Below, piece after piece: positions 21,811 through 32,494 of a stretch of DNA of 64,000 bases. The stretch's first letter is position 1, and each line of letters begins with the position of its first letter. The notes under the pieces are model-generated. The model was not told the origin of the DNA and made no database searches. It saw only the letters and a list, made by a program, of their open reading frames with translations. Source of the DNA: Roridomyces roridus (lineage: Eukaryota > Basidiomycota > Agaricomycetes > Agaricales > Mycenaceae); contig JARKIF010000041.1 in assembly GCA_029378245.1 (NCBI GenBank), positions 310,001-374,000 of the forward strand, in the 5' to 3' direction. The position numbers and the translations under genes were made by a program.

Positions 21811-24187
21811 TATATGTCCTCTTGACGACAACGAACTTGTACTTGCCTCGCATTCTCACCCAACACTCCAAGGCTCAAGACGAGCCTCCTGCGAGTATCT
21901 CAAATCGATATCTCGTTGGCCACTCAGGTATGCTGAAACCGTCGAAGGATAGGGAGCCGGCGGACGCAAAGAAATCTCAATGAAGACCAATGTACAGGTA
22001 TTTTTCAACCAGCAACCAGTCTTCGCCGCCGCGCCTCCTTCAGCTGCCATAATGCATGAGGGGTTCTCGGTGGTGGGAAGGGTTCGAAATGCCGGAGCCC
22101 GGGCCCCTCATATCCATGCGCCGGAAGCGCCTCGGTGAGCGGGAGATGCTCGAAATAGTCAAGTTGGCAAGTCTGTCAGTTTCTTTTATTCGAGCTCGGA
22201 TCGACGCACGTACCTCTCGCGTCGTTGTACCCCACCCGTTCCATTCTGTCTGCTCGGTGAGCGTTTTGTGTTACATCATGATAAATGCAGACCTGAATTG
22301 TACTTACTACTAGTAATATCCGTCCTTCTGCGACGTATCAGCCTCCAAGTTGTATGTGCGTGCCTTCGTCCCGGAGGATTTGCCAAATACTTAGGTTGCC
22401 TACTAGTCCCCTGTGAGTTCTTGCATATGACCGCTCGGAATGCTTTTAACGTGCATGCTTTAGCTTCAACAAGTTTACAACCACATACTTCCGTGCGGGA
22501 TTATGCTCTGTTTATCTGCACCTCTCCGACATCATAGTAAATCATGTGTGAAAACTCAAGTTGCAACATTACCAATGTCCTCTGTAGTGCATGTCTTTGT
22601 GCTTCATTCTTCCCGAGTAGGTCCATATGCCTTCTCAGGCCGTAGCTACAGTTTCTTGACAGTTTCAATAGATTTTGCCTGACTGGCTCGATGAATGAGA
22701 ACACTCTGGGCTGGATGGATGGGCGCCCGGCGGTCCCGCATTACTCGACTCTGCCTGAATTGTATAACAAGCCACATATAACAAGCAAATAGAATCTGCC
22801 TCCAATATTGAACAGTTCAATCAACACCGAGGCTCCAGTGGTCACGGGCCATGCCGCTCGTCGGCCCTACCAGCTTATCACAGAAAAGGAAAATCCCTGC
22901 ATTCCCTCATGGACAACCCTGGAGTCGAAGTGTTGTCCCACATTTCGGCTTCTTGTGAGTGGGAGATGAACGCCGGTGCCACAGGGTGTCGATTCTGGTT
23001 GGCTCGTCCATAGTTGAATCTCGTGACTATTACTAAATTTAATCGCGTCGATTGAACGGCCCGCGGGCCGGCACTCGAAGGTTAAGCGGTGTCTGTCAAT
23101 CAGGTGTCTTGGCCTGGGACTCGAGCTCGAGGCGCTTAGTGGCATTCAATTGGTTGTGGAAAGGGGGGTGGGGATGAGGAACACCAGGGAACACCACTCC
23201 TTGAGGCGCGGAGCGAGTGTGGCTGGCATGTACAGACTGTCAAATGTTGGGGAAAAAAGAACGACGCGTGTTGTTGGAATAACTGCTTCCTTACTTACAA
23301 ACGCGGACGTCGGTATAAAGCAAGCGCGGGTTGTGGGGATTGGATTTCGAGAAGCCGCCGAGCTTAGATGTTCTGTGGTTTTTTTTGGAATTCCGTGGGG
23401 AGGCGGCCCTGCATGGACTGCGGGTATCAGAATTGGAACAGATGTGAGCCCACATACTCACAGCAACGTCGAATGCCCATAGAGCATGGGTGTACACCAG
23501 AGCATCAAATTACAGCAATTATATGCGCCGCGTAGATTACCCGTACGCGGCTTGTATATTGCTCCGGAGTCGCCCAGTCGGAAGTTTTAAGCCAAGTGAG
23601 CAGATTGCGCCATCGTCAATCTCGAGGAGGGGCGAAGGACCGGGACACCGGATAAGGGCCGTCCGTAGATTGGGTTGTTGTGAGAACAGAGACTGGGGAT
23701 ATCTATCGGGTGCTTCGCGCCGGCATCACCTCGAGGCGCCTCGCTAAGGAGGAAGAGCTGGGCTCAGGGCATGTCGCAGATCGTCTCGAAGGCAGGTTGG
23801 CAATTTGCGATTCGCTTTCTGATTCATGAAAAGCATGAGGACGTATTGATCCCGATGGCTCCCCGCCCCCAACCGAATGAAAAAGGCGTAATATGAGTCG
23901 GGACTGCGGGCGGTGGCGAAGGCGGGACTGCGGCGCGGGTTGAGGACTGCGTACGGGAGTCTACTTGTGCATAGACTGGCCTCGAGGGAGTGTACAGACG
24001 AGAATTGGGGGAGCAACGTGGGTCAGTTGTGCCTAGAAGCCTTGCCCTTATTGGGCTTTGATTTGGCCTATAAGTCATCACTCGACGTGATTTCTCCGCC
24101 GTTTCCTTGTCTCCGTCTCTGTCCCTCTTCTGCGTTGGCCTCGTTGCCAGCTGCAGTTCTAACGACTATCCAAACCTCCTGTCCTGA
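21811..24187. other. No gene recognised upstream of the GATA factor
   Basis: About 2.4 kb with only short frames. The last 100 bp before the ATG at 24188 is CT-rich (24090-24180), suited to a leader. A weak CCTATAAGTC at 24068 could be a core promoter. No other feature supported. Confidence 0.5.
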
Positions 24188-27100
24188 ATGCCCTCTATCC
24201 TCAACCTCAAATTCAAAGTATGTAGCCTTTGTCGTGCGCCCACGGACGCTAGCTGACTTTTTTCCGTCTTTTTTCCTACTTTCCTCCTCGTCCTCGCACT
24301 CGCCAGGGCAACAAGTCCTTCGTTGCGTTCAGCAACCTCAATGACACCGAGGCGCTGACCCAGACCTGGAAGGTCCGCGTCCATTCACTCCCTTTGTCAC
24401 CACAGCACCTCTGACTCTGAACTCGTATAGGTCTGCACCAAGGTCGCGAGCTACCTCGAGCAGGGCCAGCGCCTCGAAAACCTGTCCTGGCGGTTCGCCG
24501 TTTTTCCCCGCTCCATTGCGCTGTCGGCGCTGACTCCCTCCCTCCTCCGTGTACGGCAGACTATGGCACTTACAAAACCTGATGGTCGATACGGACAATG
24601 CAAAGTCCAAACGCGAGTTCAAGAAGCTTTCGCGCTGCATGGGCGATAAACTCGACAAGGAGAAGGGGCGGTGAGTCTTTTTTTCCATTTTTTTTTTCGT
24701 CCATCCGTTCTTTGTCATGCGGCGCGTTCTTCGCTTGCTCCACCCGAGTCGCCGCAGTATGCTCATGTGCCCGCAGGAGCATCGAAGAGCTGTCTGTCCC
24801 CGACTTCAAGCGCAATCCCTCCTCCGACCTCCTCCGGCAACGCGCCGAAGAAAAGGAGCGTACTCGCGAGGCCAACACCCATGCTACTGGCCACACCCTC
24901 CAGCGTATGCAGTTCACCTTCGCCGCCCCTGGTGCGGCAGGCGACGCCCAGCCCACTACTGGCTCGGTCAGCACCTTTGCCACCAGCACTGCTCCCGCTC
25001 CTGCTGCTCCTTCCTCGACCACCACCACCACTAACACCAACACGAAGCGCAAGCGTCCTACAGGCACTGACCCTGACGCCCACACCCAGGCTCTCCGTCT
25101 GCCTACGCTCTTCAATTCGTCCTTTGGTCCTTCAGCCCTCCTCGCGCCCCAGCCCACCTTTGCCCCCCGTATGGACTACGGCGAGGCGCACGCTGCGCGT
25201 GCCTACAACAACGACAACAACAGCATGCGCGTGGTGCGCCCCACGATCGAGATGGAGTTGGACGAGCTGCTCAATGCGACGGACGAGGTGGACACGGGCG
25301 GGGAGGTTGATATGGAGCTGGAGGACGGTGAGGGCGAGGAGGACATGAACCTCGACGTTCCCAAGCAGGACGCCCCGTTCGTCTCGTGGGCGCGCTGGGA
25401 TGAGATCATGCGCGGTGGCACCTTCCCTCAGCCCGTCAATAACAACAACAACAACAATCCCGCCTTTTCCTTTGCCCACACACACAACGACCACAGCAGC
25501 AGTGCTAGCAGCAGCGCTGGCTACGAGCCCCCGCTGACGCTCGACCCCAATGCGGCGTTTAGCGTCAACTTTTCACACGAGTCCTCGAAGAACGGCAGGT
25601 TCTTTGGCGAGGATGAGGGGCAGTCGTCTGCGTCGATCCCCGTCCCAGCAGCCTCCTCCCAAACCCACTCGGTCTCTGCCCCCGTCAACGCCAACGCCAA
25701 CGCCAACGCCAATCCGAGCACCCCTCGCGCGAGTTTCCTCGTGTACCCGGGCCTCTCTGGTGTGGACGACTACGTCGAGCCTCCCGAGGTGGAGAGTTCT
25801 TCTGACGGCGGGGATGATAGTGCCGACGAGGACTTTGTTAGTCCGTTCTTTGGGCGTGGGGCTGGTGGTGCTGGTGGGCGGAAACGTGCTTCTGGTTCGG
25901 GGCAGGCGCATCATCAGAGGAAGGGCGGCAAGGCGGGTGGTGGTAAGGCGAGGAGGAGGCCTGTTTTGAGCGTCAAGGTGCCTGGCTCGAGCGGCGGTGA
26001 GAGGGCTGCTGAGAGGAGTGCAGGAGGGGCGGGGAGGAGCAAGGCGATGAGACCGCCTAGTGCGGTTCCTGGTCATGGGTCGCGTGGGAGTGCTAGTGCT
26101 GGTGCTGCTGTTGGAGGAGGAGGGCAGGCGGCTGTTGTGCTTGGTGCTCCGAATGGTGGGGGGAGTGCGAATACGGCGCCTGGTGGTGTCAAGGCCGAGT
26201 GTAGCAATTGCGGGGCGACCCATACCCCACTTTGGCGCCGGGGCTTGAATGACGAGCTCAATTGCAATGCCTGCGGGCTTTATTGCAAGTTGGTCAGTGT
26301 TTTCGTTCTGCTTCTTCTACTTGTATATTGACTGATCCCATTCAGCACAAGCGACCTCGCCCCAAGACGATGCGCAACACGGCTGGCGGAGGTGAAGGCC
26401 GCGGGCAGTCAGCGCGTTCGGAGACTGTCGACGTTATGGGTACGCACCCCATATCTACGTCGATGGTCCACGCTAACAGCCTCGCAGCCCAATGCTACAA
26501 CTGCCACACCACCGCGACGCCCTTGTGGCGCAAGGACGACGAGGGCAAGACCGTCTGCAATGCGTAAGTGTCTGTTATATCCCTAGAATTCAAGCTGATG
26601 TCGCTTTGCAGGTGCGGGCTTTACTACAAGCTCCATGGCGCGCCACGGCCCATCTCGATGAAGAGCGACGTGATTCGCAAGCGCTCGCGTCACGACGTGC
26701 GTCGTGGCGGCGCCTCTGTCCCCGAGACGCCCACTGCGAGCCCGGGTGTCAGCCGTCGTGCCTCTCCCGCCCCTGGCGCGTCGAGCTCTTCCGCGTCGGG
26801 TGGCTGCGCCTCGCCCATCCTCGCTCCCGACAGCAGTACCACCGGTCCCTTCACCACTAGCTCCGAGCTCTCTGGTGCCATCGGCCCCGTCAACAAGCCG
26901 TACCACTACTCGTACCAGGAGCCGTACCCCGACGCGTTGCCGTTCAGCAACATTGACGTCCGGAGCGAGCTTGACGTTGCGCGTGCCAACAAGCGCCGGC
27001 GGATGAGCGTGGACTCTGCGAGCGAGCCGCCTTCGAGTGCGGTGAGCTTTGGATCTGCGTACCAGGATGGGTATACAAGTGCTGGGAGCCAGTTCTCCAT

Positions 27101-27422
27101 GGAGTTTCCCTTCAGCCGGTACCCTGCTTTGGAGAACGGCAACGGCGGCAATGGTGGAGGCGCGTTTTGGCACCCGCCAATGCTCGTGCAGGGCGACAAG
27201 GGTAACCAGCACGAGGATGCGCCGATGGATTACCTGCACCCGCCGATGGCGTTCCATCAGCAGCAGGAGGAGGATAACCTCAACAATTACTTTGAGGGCC
27301 TCATGCAGCAGGGGAGGATTCACCCGCCGATGTTGCCTGGCGCGGACGAGTATGGGATCGTCCATCCGCCGATGATGATTCACGAGGACTTTTATGACTC
27401 GAGTGGCAATATGCGGTTCTAG
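24188..27422 (+). CDS. Two-finger GATA transcription factor with DUF1752-like N-terminus
   Basis: Eight exons: 24188..24217, 24307..24372, 24431..24492, 24560..24670, 24777..26292, 26346..26439, 26488..26563, 26612..27422; 921 residues. The N-terminal block TQTWKVCTK...LENLSWRLW is DUF1752-like, as in AreA/NIT2/Gat1-type nitrogen regulators. Two C-X2-C-X17-C-X2-C GATA fingers lie at about 565-595 (CSNCGATHTPLWRR) and 629-660 (CYNCHTTATPLWRK, then the basic tail MKSDVIRKRSRH). An intron falls inside each finger region. The middle is low complexity (Asn run, Ala-Asn repeats, acidic patch) and the C-terminus has four HPPM motifs. A nuclear DNA-binding regulator, probably binding GATA sites; nitrogen control is inferred from the DUF1752-like part. 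Intact and the best-conserved gene here. Confidence 0.93.
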
Positions 27423-28155
27423 ATGCGAGCCTTTGCTGTTATCGTCGTCGAGCGGGCTCTCGACCCCACACTCCCTCCCATCCCTCCCGCCGCACGTTTA
27501 CGACCGACATGAGATACGACACGCACGATTATGACTGACTGCATCGTCCATCATCATTCCATCAACAACAACAACATACAACAACCAGCATCGCATATTG
27601 TCTTATTCATTGCATGGGTCCGCTTGCATCGCTCGAGCGCGATGTACTTATTTATTGTTTCCTCCCACTCCTCCTCCCCCCCTCCCTCCCTCTTACCTAG
27701 ATGCTCTCAACACATCGCCTCCTCCGCCGCCGTCGCACTTCTCTGCTGCGCGCTTGTACTCTCTTTCTGTCCTTTTTTGCCATCTCTCATACTCTCATAT
27801 CTCAAACTCAATCAACGCACACAATACAGTACATACATACATGCATACAACGATCCCGCTCGCTACCGTGTTTCTTGCTCGTTTCCGTGTCCGTGTCCGT
27901 GTACTGTAGTATTATCTTTGTTTGTTTGTTGTACCTACGAAGGAGAAGAAGAGAACGCGAAGGGCTTGCGCGTTTCAAGCCCCTGAATAAATTTTATTTG
28001 TTTTCTGTCATTGTTTTGGGAGGGAAGAGTTTGGGGGCTTGGGGGCTCGGGAGGATATGAATCACGCGATCCTTCCTTTGTTGTCCTGCCACCGTGACGA
28101 GAGGATATCCTGAACAACGCAAATTGCAGGCGAACTTCAAAGGACTGAAGAACCT
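27423..28155 (+). other. 3' flank of the GATA gene
   Basis: Pyrimidine-rich sequence with AATAAA-like motif at 27986 (GAATAAATTT). Frames here are short and low complexity. No separate gene. Confidence 0.5.
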
Positions 28156-28215
28156 TTCTTAGGGCCGGCCTCTTTTCAGCCTCTTGGACGGCGTTCTTGA
28201 TCGAGAGCTGCTACG
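28156..28215 (+). pseudogene. Relic of DUF6535 exon 3 start
   Basis: About 60 bp nearly identical to the intron end and first codons of exon 3 of the gene at 1-1973 (CCGGCCTCTTTTCAGCCTCT, then GACGGCGTTCTTGATCGAGAG). It is on the opposite strand from that gene and has no further coding context. Confidence 0.75.
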
Positions 28216-28479
28216 AGCTTCCTAGCCCTTCTTTCAAACACAGTTGATTTCCAAGCCTCCCCTGCGCCCTAATGAGATGGCGACACGGCCAGCTCAAGTC
28301 CAATCTCAGGCGTAGGCTAATTCGCTCATGGTACCGCCAACTGAAAGTCCTGCTTCGACCCCAGGTGGGCGTTCTTATCAAGGCCAAGCCAAGGCCTCCA
28401 ATTGTTTTTTTAGACCCGAGTACAGTTCAGGTTGGCCGGGACTGCGAAGATGACACGCCAATCTAGGCGCATGAACGCA

Positions 28480-29950
28480 ATGATAACATCCAAGTCCTCG
28501 ACGCATGTGGCATGCACCTGCTGTCATTGCTGGTCGAGAAATACGAAGTACCTGGCAGGACATCCTGGTTCGATTCCAGGCGGGGCCCTCAGGAAAGTAG
28601 TTGTGGCGTTTTTTTCTTCTTCAACTTGCTACATTCTCACTTTTCTTCCTTCAGCGGACTTGCCTCGTGGAGATCTAATAGAAATTCGCAGGTTGCCAGT
28701 GGGCGGACTCACCGCGTCGGTACAACCTCTGACCGCTACAGACGCTACTCGCGGGAAATCCTCGTTGTTTAGTTAAAATCCAGGTGCGATTCAGGATTAT
28801 TTCCTCGCTCTTATCTTGACTACGGAAATAGATGGAAGGAGCCTCGAAAATGGCACGCACCTGCTAATTGCATATCAAGAACTGATGAAATGCACTGTGG
28901 ACGGCTGGTTCGATTCCAGGCGGGGTAATCTTGAAGTAATGATACCTTTTTACTCTCTTCAAAGAGTCAATCAAACGAACTCTTGAGTGGGAATTGACCG
29001 TGGCAGCAGAACCACATTATTAATCTCACCCTGACTTCTGTCCAACTCGTCCTCCAACTCATCTTCGGTCTCCTCGTCATTATTCAAAAATGCGACCGAC
29101 AGGTGAGTGATCCACAACTTGGAATGCGTACCACAAACCAAGCCCTTTCTGCTTTCTAAGCCTCGGACTCAGCCTCTCCTGCGCCCTCTAGTTTCGCCGA
29201 CATTAATCCATCTGAATCGGGTTGTACGCCGTTGAGGGAATGACAGTTCCAGATTGTATACAAAACGAGGATCGCGGTGAAATGTCGGGAATCCTGTACA
29301 ACACTGTGCTGTCGATTTCTATTGAAGAACGCGACGAACGTGAGCCCGAATCTACAGCTGCTGCAGTATGGCAAACGTGCTGGAGGCAACGAGGCGAATG
29401 AATTGCAGTCTGCATCGCATTTTGCTTCTCCCTGGAGGTTCAACAACGTCGACCCTCGGGATTTGTGGGGTTGTTGTGGGGTGTTCTGTTCTTTATGTAG
29501 GTTTCTCGCTTTCTTTTCCAGTTGAATGCTACCGGGAATACCACGGTGTTCTCAGCCACTATTTTCTTTCCAGTGCCTTTGTCTCTGTCATTTCCTTTGC
29601 TTTTCAGTAACGGCGTATTTCGTCAATGTCAGCACTTGGGACTCTGTATGAAGCCAGCGTCGCAGTGAGTCTCCGTGGGGACAGAAAGGTCTGGTTCGAC
29701 TCCAGGGTCATGTGATCATTCTAGTTCCTACGACATGTTTCCCGCAGACATCCTATATATCTAGACCCGTGAGCACAAGATATCAGCAAGGCCTCGACGC
29801 ATGCGGTATGCCACTGCTGTTATATATCTCAATTCTGCCAACAAGAATAGTGGGCAACGTCGAGGCATTTGGTATGCACCTGTAATCTTACATCCAGAAT
29901 GAAATCTGACGTCGATTCCAGGCCGGCAGTGTACCATTGGTCGTACCCTT
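28480..29950 (+). repeat. tRNA-like T-arm boxes, plus strand (right arm)
   Basis: T-arm-like boxes TGGTTCGATTCCAGGCGGGG at 28562 and 28906 and GGTTCGACTCCAGG at 29691. Upstream of them recurs CGACGCATGTGGCATGCACC (28499) with variants at 29795 and 29860; the complement of the same motif occurs at 18174-18200 in the left array. No complete cloverleaf found. A short hydrophobic frame near 29040-29100 ends at a GTGAGT donor and might be a gene relic, unidentified. Confidence 0.6.
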
Positions 29951-30076
29951 TTCTTCCAGTTGTCTTCTCTCTTCATCTTTGCATTCTAACCGTTTACGCA
30001 CCTACACAGTTACATCTTCCGATCGTCAACTCTGGTCCCGAGACTATTTACGCACCACCTGGGGACCAAACTCAGC

Positions 30077-31740
30077 AGTAAATCGCTTTCCAACACTTTT
30101 TTCTTGGTTGCCTGCAGGAAAAGGCGTGTTGTGGTGTTCGTGTACGTGTTGTGGTAACGCCCGAGTCGGTCCTCGGGCCAGTGAATCAAAATTGAACCAA
30201 CTCTGCGGCAGCCTCCGCCCGTCACGAGACAGAAGGCAGCGGAAGTTTGGCGCGCCGGCTAAGTTAGAACAGAAAATAGGAATAAAATTTGAGATTCTTT
30301 TACCTAGGTCCCACGTGAAGGTGGTTCTTTCAACGATCGGCGGTCGGGCGTGTCGTGTGCGTTCTCATCCAAAAGCCTGACACTGAGAAAGCGGGCCGCC
30401 GACGGATATTCCTCTTTGTGCCCCAGGCTAAGTCAGGACGACATGGGAAAGAGAAGGCAAGTAATAGAAGATGGGAACAGTGAGAGACCATGACACACCG
30501 CGGAAATGAAGGTTCCCGCCGACGTATTGGTGCAGGGAGATGCTGCCGCGACGTTGAGTTCACGAGACCCCAGCACTGTCGCAGAGCCTTTACTCACCCC
30601 ACCCCCACCCGCCCTCCGAGTCACTCAAGCGCCTCGAAGCTCTGAGTTCTCGGAATTAGATTCGGCTTCTCGAAGCACAGGGCTGTTGCTTGGCTGTTGC
30701 ATAGCCCCACGCGCGCTCCACGGCGTTCGAAGTGGGTACTAGCGTGTCGTTCGTGGTGGTGTTCGCGAATCGCGAAGGCCGCCGCCAAGAGGTGCACAAG
30801 GCCGTCCTGGTTCGGGCAGTGGGGGTTTAAGGGTTCCACGTCGGGATTCGAAGTGCGGCGGAACACTGATCATTTCTCGCGCCTGTACGGCACCGACGAT
30901 AAGATTGCGGGGTGATCGATTTTACAAGCACAAAATTCAATCGATTGCGGGGTAGAAAATTTTCATCTACGCGCTGATTACACTTGTTGGCAGCCGCGGG
31001 CGCGTATGTATGTCGTTAACATCTCAATATCAGGCCATCGGGATCAGTTTTCAAAATTTCAACCTGTCATCAACGGCCAAATTCGTGGAATCACCCACTC
31101 GATCGCGGCGAATCCGATCGGTCCTCACAGCCCACGTTTGGAGATTTTCCGTTTCGAGGCTATCGATTGAATTCAGAGAAGCAGAAGCTTGGGGCTGCCT
31201 CTTTATGGAAATATGCCGATTCTCGCGTTGAGAACGACTCGAGTCATGCTAGCACAGGAATTCAATACTGTGCATTGGTCGGGGACGCAGGAACTACCGG
31301 TTGTAAGTACATACTAGCGCCGGTGCCATCCAATAGATAAGGGCCTGGACTCGAGAGTCACCGACTCACCTGGGTTCTCAAGGCGGCCGGTCAGCAACCA
31401 ACAGAAATGCACCAAACACCACTGCGCTGCCAGCCAGCTCCAGAGTCGTTCTTTAATTTCGGTGCCAATGTGTCGCACAGGACGTCACACGTGCGCGCTA
31501 CATAGAACCCCGACACGAGGTTTCCAGCTGGCGCCACGTCGACCGGTTTTCAACCCGGTACGCTATCGAGCTATCGGCAAGCGCCGGGCTCTCTACGGGC
31601 CGGATAAGTTGCCGTGAGCCAGGAATTAAGTACAATCCTCGGAGCTTGAAATTGGGTGATCGTTCAACTGATGCAAATCGACAGTTGCTGAGTCACCTCC
31701 GCCAATCAAGTTCATAACCTCGTTCCGAGAAATCAACTGA
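30077..31740 (+). repeat. Dispersed repeat R1, copy B (1.66 kb)
   Basis: Inverted homologue of 15635-17250 with the landmarks in the same order: CTTTCCAACAC near 30088, CTCCGCCCGT at 30216, GGCACCGACGATAAGATTG near 30888, GGTACGCTATCGAGCTATCG near 31557 and CATAACCTCGTTCC near 31714. Near 30900-30960 there is an extra local duplication (ATCGATTTTACAAGCACAAA). No long reading frame. Confidence 0.75.
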
Positions 31741-31974
31741 CATGTCAGTGACATGTACAACGAGGGAAAAAATCGGTGTTTCCTTCCTTTGGGTTGTTAC
31801 CGTCGGGTTCGAACCAACAGGTGGATTCAGAAGTTGCCACAGAGGTTGAGCCCCGAGTCTACCGGGTTGGGAAGAAGCCTCTTAAACGTCGAGCGCTAGC
31901 GGGAGTTTGGCACGTCTAGATGCCAACCATAAATATAAGTCTGAGGACATCAGTGGCAACGTTGAGAATTTGCC

Positions 31975-32400
31975 ACCCGAGATTCGAACCGTGTGAAAAA
32001 AATCTGATCGCAGCTCAATGGACTTCATAAGCCTTAGCTTCCCATGGGGTGCAAAGAGCCGGTGGCGACGACTTGGGCGAGACCGAGCATCCTAAGGCAT
32101 CCCATGCGAACCGGGTCCAAACAGCGCTACGTCACTCCAGGCAGAAGTCCCTGGCGAAGATTTTTTGTTGTTCAAGATGTTCTTTATCTCGCAAATAATT
32201 ACTGTGTTAATTAGGTCGGAAACGTCCCGAGCGACGAGGATACCTTCAATCTTAGCATAAGTAAGTGGAGAGGTCCCTTTGAGTTCCCTTGACGAATGGG
32301 TCAAGGCTTGACCCATTCGTGTCCGACGGGCTTCGCAAAATTGGCGAATCGTTTGCATTTTGCTTATAGAGTTCTTGGCGAAGTCGCAATGGGCGAAGCA
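31975..32400 (-). repeat. Dispersed repeat R2, copy 3 (upstream of Fb-C)
   Basis: Inverted relative to the copies at 3060 and 15000. It starts with a T-arm-like box (GAGATTCGAACCGTGTG at 31980) and includes the CCGAGCATCC...CATCCCATG block and the GTTCCCTTGACGAATGGGTC segment. It lies directly 5' of Fb-C, as copy 1 lies 5' of Fb-A. Confidence 0.7.
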
Positions 32401-32494
32401 GAGCAGCCATCAGTTGTTGGGGCCGGCTAGCTTGCCGTCACATACACGTTGATCAGATTATGTAATCGGAACTCTCTTGCTTCCCGCCCTCATC

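Noticed and set aside
25573..26223. 216-residue minus-strand frame, and the 266-residue one at 26583-27383
   Set aside because: Antisense of the low-complexity middle and C-terminal parts of the GATA factor.
27531..27986. 151-residue frame after the GATA gene
   Set aside because: Pyrimidine-rich 3' flank; composition explains the open frame.
29156..29446. 96-residue minus-strand frame and overlapping plus-strand frames
   Set aside because: No family, no splice support; only a short hydrophobic relic nearby is worth noting.
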